64,000 nucleotides of DNA from Apostichopus japonicus (GCF_037975245.1 NC_092582.1:18130577-18194576); one strand, 5' to 3'; positions 12,801 to 23,340 are shown, counted from the stretch's first letter. Numbers and translations: made by a program. The notes: a model not told the origin generated them from the letters alone.

Positions 12801-15800
12801 AGAAATAAAACACAATTTTGAAGATGCAAGCTTCAAGTCTCAATGAAGATCTCTGTCGAAAAAAGAGCAGTAAAAAGACCCAACCCTTCAAGCAGAACCT
12901 TTAATGCAGTTCCAATATATTTTTGGTATCATGGGCTGAATGTGTGATGTTTACAAATTTGTTACTGGAATACACTAAGAAGTCTTTTATGCATATACTT
13001 GCTTAATTTTGGCCAAAGAACTATATGTTTATGATCTACCATGATATCATTGTAAATTAAGAGTTAGACAGTTTCTCATCATTCAGATTGAGTAATGTTG
13101 AGATACAGTAGGCTTATGGAAGATGTGTAAGATTGTTGCCAGAAACAGATAAGGTAAGTTGAGTGAGGTTCATGGCAGAAATAAGAGAGTAAGGTTTATA
13201 GAAGAAACAGAGGAGTGAGGTTTATGGCAGAAACAGATGTGTAAAATTGAGTACAGTCTATGGAAGAAACAGAGGAGTAAGGTTGAGCAAGGTTGATAGC
13301 ATAAACATATGAATAAGGTTTATAGAAGAAACAGAGGAGTAAGGTTGAGAAAGGTTGATAGCAGAAACAGATGAATAAGATTTATAGAAGAAACAGATGA
13401 GTAAGGTTGACTGAGATTCATAGCAGAAACAGATGAGTAAGGTTGACTGAGGTTCATCATACAGCAGCAACAGAGGAGTAATATTGAGTAAGGTTTATAG
13501 AAGAAACAGATGAGTAAGGTTTATATAAAAAATACATGAGTAAGGTTTATAGAATAAACAGCAGAGTAAGGTTGAGTAATATTTATCGTAAAAACCGATG
13601 TAAGGTTTATGGAAGAAACAGATGAGTAAGGTTTATGGTATATAGAATCAGATTAGTAAAGTTTATGGAAGAAACGGATGACTAAGATTGAATTACGTTA
13701 ATGGAAGAAACAGATGAGTCAATGTTATGGAATAAAAATTATATAGTGTGACATTTGTTGGTGATATATAAAACATCCAGTCTTCTAAGACAAATGGGTC
13801 CTCAAATTATGATAAGTTTTACACTTATAACACTGAGAAAGATCCCCCTGCTCCCCACACTTTCACATCTTAATGTAATTTTGATATTTTTATGTTCATT
13901 ATTGTGTTGTATCATATAAACATTCAAGACATCAGTTGCTTGCATTCTAGGCGTTTCTTAATTGCCTTTCTTCATAGGAACAGGCAAAACAAGGACTGGA
14001 GCCTATTTGGCTTATTTCTTCAGTCGGATCAACCAATCGTTGCCGTGTAATCCCAGGTCCGGTACCATTCCTCAGATACTGTACTGTGGTCCTTCCAACA
14101 AATCTGTGGATGTCATCACTGGTATGGAGGAAGCTTAGTGGCAATTTTTTCTTCTTTTACTTTTGTTTTAATTTTAGCAATGAGTAGACTGACTAGTGAC
14201 CTCTTAACTCTAATTTCTGACAAAAGAATTTCAATGATTTAATGCCAAAGACACCTCTCTCAACACTGAGTGTTTGATTACCTTGTGAATTAACGTTCAA
14301 AATAATAATGATCCCAGCTTCTTTTCTCTGGTTTTACCTTCTGAACCTCATGTACTTGCCCCCACTAACAAAACTTTTCAAAGACTAGTTGCTGCGTATA
14401 TTTTACTAATCATTTATCATGGAGGTCAAAGGTCTTTGTTGTCAACAGCGGTCAACATCTAAAGCATTGTTAACACCATAACTGCAAAGGTAAAGCTTGA
14501 ATGAAGTGCATACTTGGTATATATCAGTGTTTAAAAGTTAATACAAGAACCCTTTCGTCTGTTGTAGGGTTTATAAATATCAGAGATCTCCAGAGATCAA
14601 ATTAATATGACAATATTGTAATAATATGATAACTTCAAAAGTACAGCTTGCATGAAGTTCATACTTGATTTGAAGATCTACTATGGCAAGAACAAGAATT
14701 TGATTGTATTTTTTGCCTCTGAAGTGTCAAAAATATAATGTCCTTCAGCATCAGTCAAAACTTGGAAAACTGTAATTTGTCTTTGATGTTTCAAGTTATT
14801 GTCATGTGATGTATGATGAGGAATTGATATCACTATAAGACAGTAGGCCTTCTGTTTTTTATTTTGGTTTAACCTGTTAACGTAACATAAAGCTCATCTT
14901 GATTTGTCTTTATTGTTCATCTCTTGAGGGTGCAACTCTGGTTGTCATTGCTGCTTGAATAATGACCGATACTGTTTTCTCACAGAGTACTTGAAAGAGT
15001 TCATGCGGAAGAAGGATGACTTTAGCATTGTTCGTGTTTACAGCGAGTCCATCGAGCAACAAGACTTTCCCATGCCTGGTGTGAACAGAATAGAGAGAAA
15101 GTTTGGCTCGAAAGATGAAACGAAGATGGATCCTCGGCACAGTAATATCTCTCTGCATCACAGGATTCGAGCTGAAAGCTCTCGATACGGCCACGACATA
15201 CTCACCATTGAGAGGAAACTTAGAGATGGCCCAGTTAGGATTACTAAAGCTGTAAAGAAGGAAATTAAAACTCTCAAAAAGCTGATTGCCAAGGCAATGG
15301 TAATTAAGGTTCCTTACTTTCCTGATTTTAAGTTGAGAGCGAAAGAGAGGAAAACTGTTAACAAAGTGCTTATCCACAGCAAAAACCTGTGTGGGTAAAT
15401 ATATAAAAGCTAGAACTAGTTATTTCTCTCCACTTTGATCGATGTTCTAGAGCCCACATGCTCCTAGCTTATATCAATGAGTCTTCTTGTAAACTTGATT
15501 TACAAATTATTGAATCATATTCTTTCATTATTACCCCCGTCTACAGACAGAGGAGTTGATGAAGCACCATGTAATTCTCTGCACGTGTAATGCTTCTGGA
15601 CGAAGGATATTAACCGAGATTGATACCATAAATATAGTCCAGGTTATCATAGATGAAGCTGGTATGTGCTCCGAGCCAGACACACTCATCCCGTTGGTGA
15701 ACCACAACCCAAGCCAGGTCGTCCTGATCGGAGACCACATGCAGTTGAGGTAATCCATCTTTCCAAATAGTTTCGTCTGACTCTTTTGCACTTTGTCACT

Positions 15801-18800
15801 GGTGTGTATTGTATGCAGCAACTACACAAAAGGCTACTTTTTTTTAATAAAAAGGGAAGAATTGAACTCATCTGGTATTAAGGGTCCAGACCTCTCAAAA
15901 CAAGATAAAAAAGACAAAATAAAGGCTTTTATTAAGGTTGTTAATGAAGTAATAAAGGTTTTTAAGGCTTCATACATGAAAATAAAGGTTTTTAAAGGTC
16001 CAAAATGAAGTTAATTTGTAACATACTGAGATCGGTTGCTTTTCGGTTTCCTCACAGAATTATTTATGTTTGTCAAATTTTCCTTCCTTTGTAGACCAAT
16101 CATTCAAGAGCCTCATGCTAGAGAACTTGGAGCAGAGACGTCGCTCATGGAGAAGTACCAGAGGTACGAGAAGAGGGCGATCACTCTTAATATTCAATAC
16201 CGAATGGTGAGCAAGCTATACTTTACAAACAAAAAATGTTATTATCATTAATCAAAATGAGAGTCACATGTCTTTGCTCTTCTAATGGAGCATTTCTCTC
16301 TTGATTTCCCAATGTTCTTTATGTCTTACTTTGGATACATGGTGTCACAGAGTTTGAGAGACTTTTTAAGATAAAATGTTTGGAAGTAGTTTCTACTGTA
16401 TTCCCAGATATTTGTTTCTTATTTGACAGTTGCACTGCATAGATTGATAAGATCAATTTCATGACCGTGTGATTTAACAGAATGGCGACATGTTTAAGGA
16501 ATAGTTTTATTGGTCTAAGTGGAATATATGGCACACATTTTGCTGTATCTACTAATAGGTGTGCAACCTAGTTCTTGATAGCCTAGTTGATTTCGATTTT
16601 GACAAATTGTTAGTTTTGCAGATTTTTTCATGAATGTATCAGGCAAGATCATATTGAATAGAACCTTCATACTGCAATTGGGCCGAAAAGTCATTTTTCA
16701 ACAGAGACAAACAACTGTTCGTTACAAAAAATTGCACTTTTGTCGAAACCTTTAAAGTCAGAGTAACTTAAAAGCTAAGCAGACATTTTGATTGCATCAC
16801 TTATCCTGGTACTAATTAACAAGATTATTACTAAAGGAAAATTAACCTATTGATCCATATCCAAAATAAATGAAAGGTGAACGGCTATCTTTATAAAACA
16901 ACCATAGCTATTGTAAGCTAACAATGGAAGAAGACGCTTGTTTGTTTGTAGGTATATCTGTAAGGCAGCAACTTCCATGCTTCTTATTATCCATTTTATG
17001 TATGTTTATTCATGACTTCACGTTTTGTCCATAGCATGAAGAGATATGTCACTTCCCTTCAGAAGCCTTCTACGAAGGGGAACTACAAACAGCGGAAGCT
17101 GTGAAAAAACGCATTTTTGATGAACAAACTGGTCGCATCTGGCCCAATGGTCCTGACTATCCGCGTGTGTTTTGTCACATTGTTGGAGTCGAAGAGATGC
17201 TTACGGTGAGATCTGAAGAGGGAAATGAGATGTCTCGCAGTAACCCACTGGAGATTTACCAAGTGGTGAGTAATATACAGTTCATTCTGCTTTGCTGACA
17301 TATAAAGGAACCATTATCTGGGATGCATATATAAATATATATCATATGGCTTGTATACAACATGACTATGATGCTACATGGCCCCAGTCTTGGTCAAGTA
17401 ACACAAATAATGAGCAAGAAACATCTCAAAAGAGAAAGTTAAGGAACAGTATAACTTAACAAGTATAATCTGGAAGATAAACAAAATACTCCCTGACACT
17501 GGGCAGACAGGAACAGTATAACTTAAAAAGTATGATCTGAAAGATGAAAGAAATGCACCCTCACTCTTGACAGACTGGAACAGTATAACATGATGACATC
17601 ACAGAATTCATGATGTCATTGCCTCAATTCAGCTGAAGAAATCTTTTGTGTTTTTCCCCTCAATATATTGAATTCCCTTAATGCACATACAAAAATAATA
17701 CTTCTACAGAAAAGTGCATTTTGATGAAATTCTGAATACAGAGGACCTTGACAGCCACAGCAAAGTTTTCAAATGTATCACATTTCAAGGATAATTCAAC
17801 AACAAGGTTTTAATATCATAGTATTCAAGAAAAGTATGTGAAGAGTATCTGCCCAGATAACATCACAAGTTCCCCCAACTGCGATCCAACTTAATGAAGT
17901 AGTTGGGGATTTAGCCAGTCAGAAAGTAGTTTATTCGATCAACCATACCAGAGGAAGATGTTGAGATGGGTTTTTTTCTTTCTTCAAAACTACCAGTTTG
18001 GAATATTTTCTTTTCCATATAAGTATCACTTTGTCTCCCACCAGAATATCCTTTAAAAATTATTTACCCAGTTAAAACTCACAGAAAAAAGAAAAGAAAA
18101 ACAAATCGCCTGCATGTTGAAAAATGAATAAATGCTTGCATATGATGGAGGAGTAGTGAGGTGTACAAGATGAGGTGCATGAAAGGTCGCTACACAGGGT
18201 TTGGAATGAAGTTCGTCACTTGTTAAGGGTAGAAGTAAACACTGTGCCAATGAAACATCTTTGACGTAAATTTTTCACTTCCTCGTCAGGTTCGCATAGC
18301 AAAGTTCCTTGTAAATCGTCTGAAGGTACGTCCGGGACAGTTGGCAATTCTGTCGCAGTATAGACTACAGTGTTCACAGATCGAAGAAAAACTCAAAGCT
18401 GCTGGACTCACTGGTATACATGTCTCGACTGTAATTAAGAGTCAAGGTAAAGAATATATCATTTACGTAACGATTATACTCATCGATTGGTTTTTGTTCT
18501 TTCTCTTTTTCTCTCAAAAACTAATAGACAGAAGATATCCCCTGGCAGATATTGTTAATACCAAAGGAACATTAAATATAATAGCTATGAATCAATGATA
18601 AAAATGTATAATTACAAAGTCATTAGGGGCAAGTGATGGTTTTTGTCAGCAGCTAGCCAAAATATTGCACACAAATTTCTGCAGTTGAAATTTGATCGAA
18701 TAAGTATTAGAACATCGCTCGTATTTTACTGAGAGTCTGGACTATTTTTAAATACTTAAGTTTCACTTCCAGAGCACTGTTTAAGATCACACAAGAATAG

Positions 18801-19941
18801 GCTGTGTCAGTTCTTCAGGGAGCTTTAATTGATAAACTCTGTCTCTTGCAAGTAAGGGTTGAAGAGGGAAGACCCAACGAGTTAACATTATCATCAACAA
18901 ATTCATTTTGTAAAGAGACTTAAATGGACACAAAATTTAATCTTCTTCAAACAAGGATATAAATTTGTATTTTTCCTTTTGTTTTATTTTCTATCACTTT
19001 TCATAATTTCTTTTCGTCAAGAATATTTTTATAGCATAGTTCATGCCGCCGATATCTTGTTTCCTTCTTTAGAATACTGGTAAAAATCGTTACCTCATTT
19101 TTCTTTATGTATATGGCAAAATTGTAGGAGTTTTCTTATGAATCAATTCATCTAAGTCATCTTACCCAAATTGAATGGGTTTTTTTTTTTCGGCAGGAAC
19201 TTTCCACCTTTCATGATAAACCAAATAGAATTTGTGGAAGGGGAATTTGAAAGAGCAATGAATGAAGTATGTTAACTTTGATAAAGATCCTCTGATTGTG
19301 GATTCATGTCTCAAATAATTTTCAGTAATAATTTTTAAATCACTTCCTCTTAGGGAGCGAATGGGATTATGTGATATTCTCCACTGTCAGATCCATGTCC
19401 AAAATTGAAATAGAAGACAGACCTGGGAAGGGCTGGAAGATACGCCATCTCGGATTTACGATGGATGAAAACCAGATGAACGTGGCCATGACAAGAGCTC
19501 GAAGAGGGCACATTGTAGTCGGTGAGTTGATTGTCCTGTCACTGTTACGTGTACTTAAACACTGCCAACACTATCATTTTAGAGTTGTGGAGCCGTGCAT
19601 GTCGGTCAAGCCTACCTATAGGAAATAGTCCTCCTCAAATTCACTCGAGCATTAATAATGTGTTACTGGACAGCATAAATACACCAAGTACTGCCATTAG
19701 GATACATCCTTGAGCGCACCTAATTAATTGACCAGCCACCATATGATTGTAAACACTTCCTGTGTGAAGGCAAATTGGCTTGTCCACTGAAAAAGTACAC
19801 TGTGTGTTCAATAATGATATTTCTTCCACTATCACAGGCAATAAATTCCTTCTTGGAACCTTGGACAAGTGGAAGGACCTGTTCGAAATATATGAAGAGA
19901 CCAACTCACTGCTGCCAGCAAGCACCTTTCTGAGTTATTGA
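540..19941 (+). CDS. Gene A: HELZ2-like protein (helicase 1 end, RNB exonuclease, helicase 2), 5'-truncated by the window
   Basis: A split gene whose 5' part lies left of the window. Fourteen coding exons are supported by GT/AG junctions and one continuous frame: 540-818, 4697-4795, 5551-5626, 6163-10567, 11910-12025, 12438-12587, 13978-14121, 14986-15299, 15547-15749, 16095-16206, 17035-17265, 18290-18446, 19354-19521 and 19838-19941. Together they make 6558 nt, or 2186 codons with the stop. Domain order is the SF1 helicase 1 C-terminal half, an acidic linker, OB/cold-shock-like folds, RNB exonuclease, then a complete SF1 helicase 2. This order is that of HELZ2 (PRIC285), which in vertebrates is a nuclear receptor coactivator and interferon-induced RNA helicase/exonuclease. 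Catalytic motifs look intact, so it is probably functional. The exact orthology (HELZ2 or another HELZ-family member) is inferred. The zinc-finger N-terminus should lie upstream, as seen in gene B. Confidence 0.87.
981..1242 (+). repeat. 19-bp minisatellite in a gene A intron
   Basis: About 14 imperfect units of TAGTCAGTTACTGCTGGAC. Further units reappear at 4601-4630 after the inserted DNA, so the array was split by insertion. The same array lies at the equivalent place in gene B. Confidence 0.93.
1444..3182. mobile_element. Non-autonomous hAT-type transposon, 1739 bp, nested
   Basis: Perfect 17-bp terminal inverted repeats: TAGTGTTCAACCGATTA at 1444-1460, inverted at 3166-3182. The 8-bp sequence AGAAGGTG occurs directly on both sides (1436-1443 and 3183-3190), the duplication size made by hAT transposases. 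Subterminal AATCGGAATCGGTA motifs cluster inside both ends. No long open frame with hAT transposase features is seen, so mobilisation must have been in trans. Confidence 0.9.
4040..4400 (+). repeat. Dispersed repeat, copy 1
   Basis: Clearly similar to 41690-42015 on the same strand (shared runs around CAATCAAATCAAA, CTTGTGGTTGATTGTT, ATTCAATGATC and GAAAGAAAGATATTCATT). It lies inside the gene A intron insertion. Confidence 0.75.
4697..4795 (+). CDS. Gene A exon: helicase 1, segment before motif V
   Basis: A 99-nt exon (33 codons) between TAG acceptor and GTAAGC donor. It encodes a stretch ending LTPYRLQ, matching the 'I-x-PY-x-x-Q' strand of UPF1-like helicases. It is almost identical to the gene B exon at 63257-63355 (two amino-acid changes). 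The intron before it holds the large transposon insertion. Confidence 0.88.
5425..5490 (+). repeat. Fragment resembling a retroelement end
   Basis: The motif CTCTGAAAAAGATCC...ACCGAAATGTCAGGCC resembles the 'CTGAAGAAGG...CCGAAACGTC' terminal sequence found in many metazoan retroelements. The paralogous gene B intron (63880-63950) lacks it. Confidence 0.35.
5551..5626 (+). CDS. Gene A exon: helicase 1, start of motif V
   Basis: A 76-nt exon opening VDQIRNKLRAVG and ending in phase 1. With the next exon it forms the motif V stretch NVQGKQFRAVFISTVRT, equivalent to the 'QG-x-E-x-x-V-x-x-STVR' strand of UPF1-family enzymes. The window ends 17 nt into the same exon of gene B. Confidence 0.87.
6163..10567 (+). 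CDS. Gene A giant exon: helicase 1 motif VI, acidic linker, OB folds and RNB exonuclease
   Basis: A single 4405-nt exon (about 1468 codons) in an otherwise finely split gene. Codons 1-110 finish helicase 1, with the motif VI-like ITRCQ. Codons about 190-365 are acidic and low in complexity. About 365-430 looks like a cold-shock/OB fold with the RNB-family signature RALDGDKVVIHI. About 610-1005 is the RNB domain: DPPESKDLDDAL (8034 on) keeps the four metal-binding aspartates, and HFTSPIRRFIDLVVHR (9111 on) is the family's second signature. RNB enzymes are processive 3'-5' exoribonucleases. An acidic insert (8758-8920) interrupts the domain. The last 460 codons have no fold I recognise. The exon ends at a GTGAGT donor just before an in-frame TGA. 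Confidence 0.92.
10760..11870 (+). repeat. Degenerate tandem repeat in a gene A intron
   Basis: Irregular units of roughly 300-400 bp. Each contains a GTGGTTACCATGGT-like core (near 10832, 11140, 11425, 11836) and similar text about feeling for 'CTTCAAACTTGG' and 'ATTGAATTGAC'. No coding signal. Confidence 0.5.
11910..12025 (+). CDS. Gene A exon: linker before helicase 2
   Basis: A 116-nt exon after the acceptor CCCACAG (11909). It reads in phase with both neighbours (RRVEQAVVMVADTKVCRN...). No domain is recognised by itself; it should belong to the N-terminal helical part of helicase 2. Confidence 0.75.
12438..12587 (+). CDS. Gene A exon: helicase 2, Q motif and first half of Walker A
   Basis: A 150-nt exon. 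It contains LNYSPPNESQKKALQFAL, the Q-motif region of UPF1-like helicases ('LN-x-SQ-x-x-A'), and ends with QGPPG, the first half of Walker A. The intron splits the Walker A loop at phase 1. Confidence 0.87.
13130..13735 (+). repeat. Purine-rich tandem repeat in a gene A intron
   Basis: About 20 imperfect units of roughly 25-35 bp built from AGAAACAGATGAGTAAGGTT and TATGG/TATAG variants. Strong purine strand bias. It lies between the two exons that split the Walker A loop. Confidence 0.85.
13978..14121 (+). CDS. Gene A exon: helicase 2, Walker A (GTGKT) and motif Ia
   Basis: A 144-nt exon whose first codons complete GPPGTGKT, the nucleotide-binding P-loop. It continues with the motif Ia strand ILYCGPSNKSVDVI, equivalent to 'ILVCAPSNxAVD' in UPF1-like enzymes. 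It ends in phase 1 at a GTATGG donor. Confidence 0.9.
14986..15299 (+). CDS. Gene A exon: helicase 2, charged insert between motifs Ia and II
   Basis: A 314-nt exon beginning EYLKEFMRKKDDFSIVRVYS. It is charged and probably helical, matching the stalk/1B-1C insertion of UPF1-like helicases. I end it at GCAATG|GTAATT because this keeps phase 0 with the next exon. Reading continues open to 15398 if the donor is not used. Confidence 0.82.
15547..15749 (+). CDS. Gene A exon: helicase 2, motifs II (DEAG) and III
   Basis: A 203-nt exon containing VIIDEAGMCSEPD (motif II, Walker B with the catalytic glutamate) and VVLIGDHMQLR (motif III). ILCTCNASG upstream of it corresponds to the strand before motif II in this family. 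It ends in phase 2 before the next exon's RP. Confidence 0.92.
16095..16206 (+). CDS. Gene A exon: helicase 2, motif III end and motif IV
   Basis: A 112-nt exon. It starts by completing LRP of motif III and ends with ITLNIQYRM, motif IV. The GTGAGC donor follows directly, with the usual H of YRMH supplied by the next exon. Confidence 0.9.
17035..17265 (+). CDS. Gene A exon: helicase 2, after motif IV
   Basis: A 231-nt exon starting HEEICHFPSEAFYEGEL, the family segment after QYRMH ('I-x-x-FPS-x-x-FY-x-G-x-L'). It continues with the variable RecA2 part (RVFCHIVGVEE...) and ends NPLEIYQV at a GTGAGT donor. Confidence 0.9.
17440..17592 (+). repeat. 68-bp tandem repeat in a gene A intron
   Basis: Two full units and a partial third, each beginning GGAACAGTATAACTTAA and ending near GACAGAC. 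Confidence 0.75.
18290..18446 (+). CDS. Gene A exon: helicase 2, RecA2 and start of motif V
   Basis: A 157-nt exon encoding VRIAKFLVNRL, the LAILSQYRLQ strand, and VSTVIKSQG at its end. The SQG is the glutamine-glycine of motif V, completed by the next exon (GSEWDYVIFSTVRS). Confidence 0.9.
19354..19521 (+). CDS. Gene A exon: helicase 2, motifs V and VI
   Basis: A 168-nt exon with GSEWDYVIFSTVRS (motif V) and NVAMTRARRGHIVVG (motif VI with the arginine finger). All SF1 core motifs are therefore present in helicase 2. It ends in phase 1, so several downstream exons could in principle be joined to it. Confidence 0.92.
19838..19941 (+). CDS. Gene A terminal coding exon
   Basis: The last exon encodes GNKFLLGTLDKWKDLFEIYEE and ends STFLSY before TGA (19939-19941). 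UPF1-like proteins usually end soon after motif VI with a 'GN...L...W..L' helix, which fits. The acceptor has a good pyrimidine tract. The exon is copied again 396 bp downstream. Confidence 0.85.
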
Positions 19942-20233
19942 TTATGTGATTCACAATCTTTTGAACAAGAAAAAGTAGAAATGATACATTTCTATCAACA
20001 TCTCCTTTCTGCTGGAATATTCTGTAACATTTTAAAAATTTTTTGGGGAAAAGACGGTCAAAACTTTTGACACTCGATTGACTTTGATACATTCAGTCAA
20101 GTTGTACATGTTGTAATGTTTCAATCTGCGCTCACCATTACATGCTGATTGGTTTTAACTTTTTAGTACTTTTGTAGGAAATTCTTTTCACTATGTGTGT
20201 GATGTTTTATTGGTGAGAGTTAAAGAGTCACAG

Positions 20234-20337
20234 GCAATAAATTCCTTCTTGGAACCTTGGACAAGTGGAAGGACCTGTTCGAAATATATGAAGAGACCAA
20301 CTCACTGCTGCCAGCAAGCACCTTTCTGAGTTATTGA
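20234..20337 (+). pseudogene. Second copy of the gene A terminal exon
   Basis: Same coding sequence and TGA as 19838-19941, in the downstream duplication unit. If spliced it would give the same protein end with a shorter 3' UTR. The upstream sequence (GAGTTAAAGAGTCACAG) is purine-rich, so it is probably weaker or unused. Confidence 0.6.
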
Positions 20338-21316
20338 TTATGTGATTCACAATCTTTTGAACAAGAAAAAGTAGAAATGATACATTTCTATCAACATCTC
20401 CTTTCTGCTGGAATATTCTGTAACATTTTAAAAATTTTTTGGGGAAAAGACGGTCAAAACTTTTGACACTCGATTGACTTTGATACATTCAGTCAAGTTG
20501 TACATGTTGTAATGTTTCAATCTGCGCTCACCATTACATGCTGATTGGTTATAACTTTTTAGTACTTTTGTAGGAAATTCTTTTCACTATGTGTGTGATG
20601 TTTTATTGGTGAGAGTTAAAGTTAGCAGTGGTTGTATGGAGGTCTTGACACTTAAAAATTTAGAACGCGTATAATCAGTTTTCAGGTTTGCTCTCACACA
20701 TATGCAATATTTCCTTTTCTGCATTGTTCTTCATTTCCAAATCATATTTCAGATCTGTTCTTCAAATTTTGCAATAGTCGTTATTTTTTCTTCAATTTAT
20801 TTTACATCTTTAGCTTTCAAGGGTTACAAATCATTATCAGTAGTAGTTTTTTATAAGCGTTTCATACATTTTACTCTTACTTTAAGAAATTCACATTTTA
20901 TACTATATCAGACTTAATGATGTACAAAGTAGAGGATAACCTTTTTTATTCAAAAATTACTCTTTCTTTTCAAATTAGGAAACAAAAAAATTATTTGCTC
21001 TAAATTATACTAAGGTAGAGGAAACATAGTCTGTGTAGGGGAAACGTTAAAGTTTGTATTGTAGATGAAATCTAAGAATTATTATTTTGTGAAAAATTAT
21101 GCAGTATCATCATCCTCATGTGCATCCGAGAATTTAAGATTTTCTTTTCTGAAAATTAAACTGTTTTGGTCACTCTTGGTGAATTGAGCAAATGTAATTC
21201 AATAGGCAGTGCAGACAAGCTCCTCTCTTTTCCAGCACAGAAATTATTTCTTAATGAACAACTTTTAAGCTAATCAGATTGCCACCGCTATGACAAATAT
21301 ATAACGTTTTGTGTAG

Positions 21317-21366
21317 ATGAAGACGGTACATTCCAGAACAAGACCAAATCTGTGGTTGGATCCTAA
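21317..21366 (+). other. Possible alternative terminal exon of gene A
   Basis: After an acceptor-like TTTTGTGTAG, the 50 bases to TAA at 21364 read DEDGTFQNKTKSVVGS if joined in phase 1 to the exon ending at 19521. It shows no family similarity that I can see and could be chance. Confidence 0.15.
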
Positions 21367-21592
21367 AAATCAAACTTATCTTTATTAATTAAATCAAGAC
21401 ATTTCTGGTTTTGTGGGAATTGTGTGATATAAGTTTACTCTTTATTTTATTTTTTATATTTTTAAATTTTGTTTTGTAAATTGAGTTGGTTTTAAAAAAT
21501 TGGGTGATTTGTGTTATACTTTACCTTAAAAGCAGCTGAATGTATTATGAAATGATATGTTTGCAATAGCTGAGCCAAATATTATTTTTGTC

Positions 21593-21598
21593 AATAAA
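21593..21598 (+). other. Candidate poly(A) signal (AATAAA) downstream of gene A
   Basis: AATAAA in a very AT-rich 3' flank about 1.65 kb after the first stop codon. The AATAAA at 20236, inside the duplicated exon, is a nearer alternative. Confidence 0.3.
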
Positions 21599-22419
21599 AT
21601 GCCTAACCTATAGATGATGTAGATAGAGAATTACATACATTTACGAGAAAGACATGAATGTCTTCATTTTAGAGAAATGTAGTAGACTTCCAACTCATGC
21701 TTTTACTTCTGTTCTCGTGTCATAGACGGTCTTGTACTACACAGTCTCTTTTACAACTTAACCGTGTGTTTGAATCATAGCTGTCGATAGACATTGTCTT
21801 TGATCTATTTCTGGAAGATTAATCCCCAATCAGCCTAATGCATATTGAAAAGTTCCATGGTTAATTTAATTTTGCTTCATTATTTAAGAAAATCCGACAG
21901 TGACTTAAATTATTCCCAGATGAACAAAAAATTATTTCATAGGACTTTAAACTCTTTATATAAAAAATGACTTGATACTCCAAAGCTCGCAGAATTTTCT
22001 TGATGTAATTGTGGTTTGCTTTATAGATCTCTCACAGATCATCTTGGTCTTAATACCAATGGTAGAAACTTGGGACTCAGATTTTTTTTTTCATTTTTTT
22101 CCCCACGGAGAACAAAGTTATAATTGCTTAAATAAACACTTTGACAGAATCCTTTCTCATCGTTTAGTCCAAGATTCACTGTTGATGCTTTTTGCTTGTT
22201 TCACCTTTAATATTTTATCTTCTTTCATCTCTATTTTTGAAAGTGATTCTTCCTTAGCAAGCACTGCTAGTGTTGTGCCACCATGAAATATCAGTGTATC
22301 TCTTGCTACTGTCACTTGCTGACACATAATTACCATTTCTTTCAGGTTTTGTTTGTTTTTCTCTTTTCTATTTTATTTACCATATATTTGAGAAAAGGGT
22401 ACCTCCCTCTAAATGTACT

Positions 22420-22764
22420 TAATGTCTAGATTCTCTAAGGCTGTGTTCGACATAGTACGGGTGACCTCTAGAATTTTACTTCTGAAGAACCAGCCTTTCT
22501 ATGCATGCATGCATACATATATATATATATATATCCCTTTTTTTCCCTTCATCATCTTTCAGTATTTTAGGACCACTCTGCCAGATTATAGATTCGTTTG
22601 AGGAACTGCATTTAAGACTTTTCTAAATTTAAAAAAAAAAGTAAAGTAGTGAAAAGAACCTCAAGTGGCAATCCACATACTTTTCAAGTTCACTTTCTTC
22701 AAATTAAATAGTAGACGACTGAATATATGCTAGAAGTCTTTAACAGTTTCTGTGCACATTTATG

Positions 22765-22812
<48 letters not shown>

Positions 22813-23340
22813 TTTCTTTTCTGACTAACATTTTTTCACCGGTAAGATATTCCAAGTACATTATCTCCTTTTACTTTTGATCTGTTTTTTTCCCCCTCAA
22901 ATTATGAAACAATTTTAATTGGTTTATTAACATATATGAAGTATATCGCTGAAAGTTAATAAACTGTTGATGTTGATACTTCTCAGGTACCACTTTTAAA
23001 AATATATGGAGGCATTTAAAGAAAATAAAGTAGTAAAAGGAATCATAGAGCGGCAAGCCTTTACTTTTCAAGTATACTTTCTTCAAATTGAACAGAGGAG
23101 GACCAAAAATATGCTAGAATTTTTTTTTATTAGTGGTCACTTTATAACAATACACCATTTATCATTCCATCATTATCCGTAAATTCCATTTTCTCTTTGT
23201 TTTTCTGTGATTTGCATATTTCAGTGTCTTTAGGACCGCTCTGCCAGCCTTATAGATTTATTTGAGGAACCGGCTTTACACATGATTTTTGATAATTTAA
23301 GCTTGCTAAAACTTTTGGATAAATATAAACAGTTGATCGA
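22420..23340 (+). repeat. Decayed direct repeats with AT microsatellites
   Basis: Similar blocks recur: TTTAGGACCACTCTGCCAG...TTTGAGGAAC at about 22565 and 23228, and AAAGTAGT(G)AAAAG...ACTTTTCAAGT...TTCTTCAAATT at about 22640 and 23027. They suggest an old tandem duplication of 400-660 bp. (AT)n runs lie at 22516-22533 and 22767-22809. Confidence 0.6.

Larger units (their letters stand above)
19832..20621 (+). repeat. 396-bp tandem duplication of the gene A terminal exon and 3' flank
   Basis: Bases from 19832 recur from 20228 at a period of 396 bp, covering the acceptor AG, the whole terminal coding exon, the stop and about 280 bp beyond. One base difference was seen (TTGGTTTTAAC versus TTGGTTATAAC). 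The second exon copy would sit at 20234-20337. Its acceptor lacks the pyrimidine tract of the first. Its AATAAA (20236) could serve as a poly(A) signal for transcripts ending in copy 1. Confidence 0.95.
20640..22400. other. AT-rich 3' flank of gene A, no gene seen
   Basis: Very AT-rich, with short open frames only and no codon pattern or family similarity. It probably contains the gene A 3' UTR and polyadenylation region. Confidence 0.6.

Noticed and set aside
19198-19266. Exon-like segment between a TTTTCGGCAG acceptor and a GTATGT donor
   Set aside because: Joined in phase to the exon ending at 18446 it meets a TGA after a few codons. Direct joining of 18446 to 19354 restores a normal motif V.
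19832-20488. Two identical 86-codon open frames on the - strand
   Set aside because: They are the antisense of the duplicated terminal exon and UTR. Identity comes from the 396-bp duplication.
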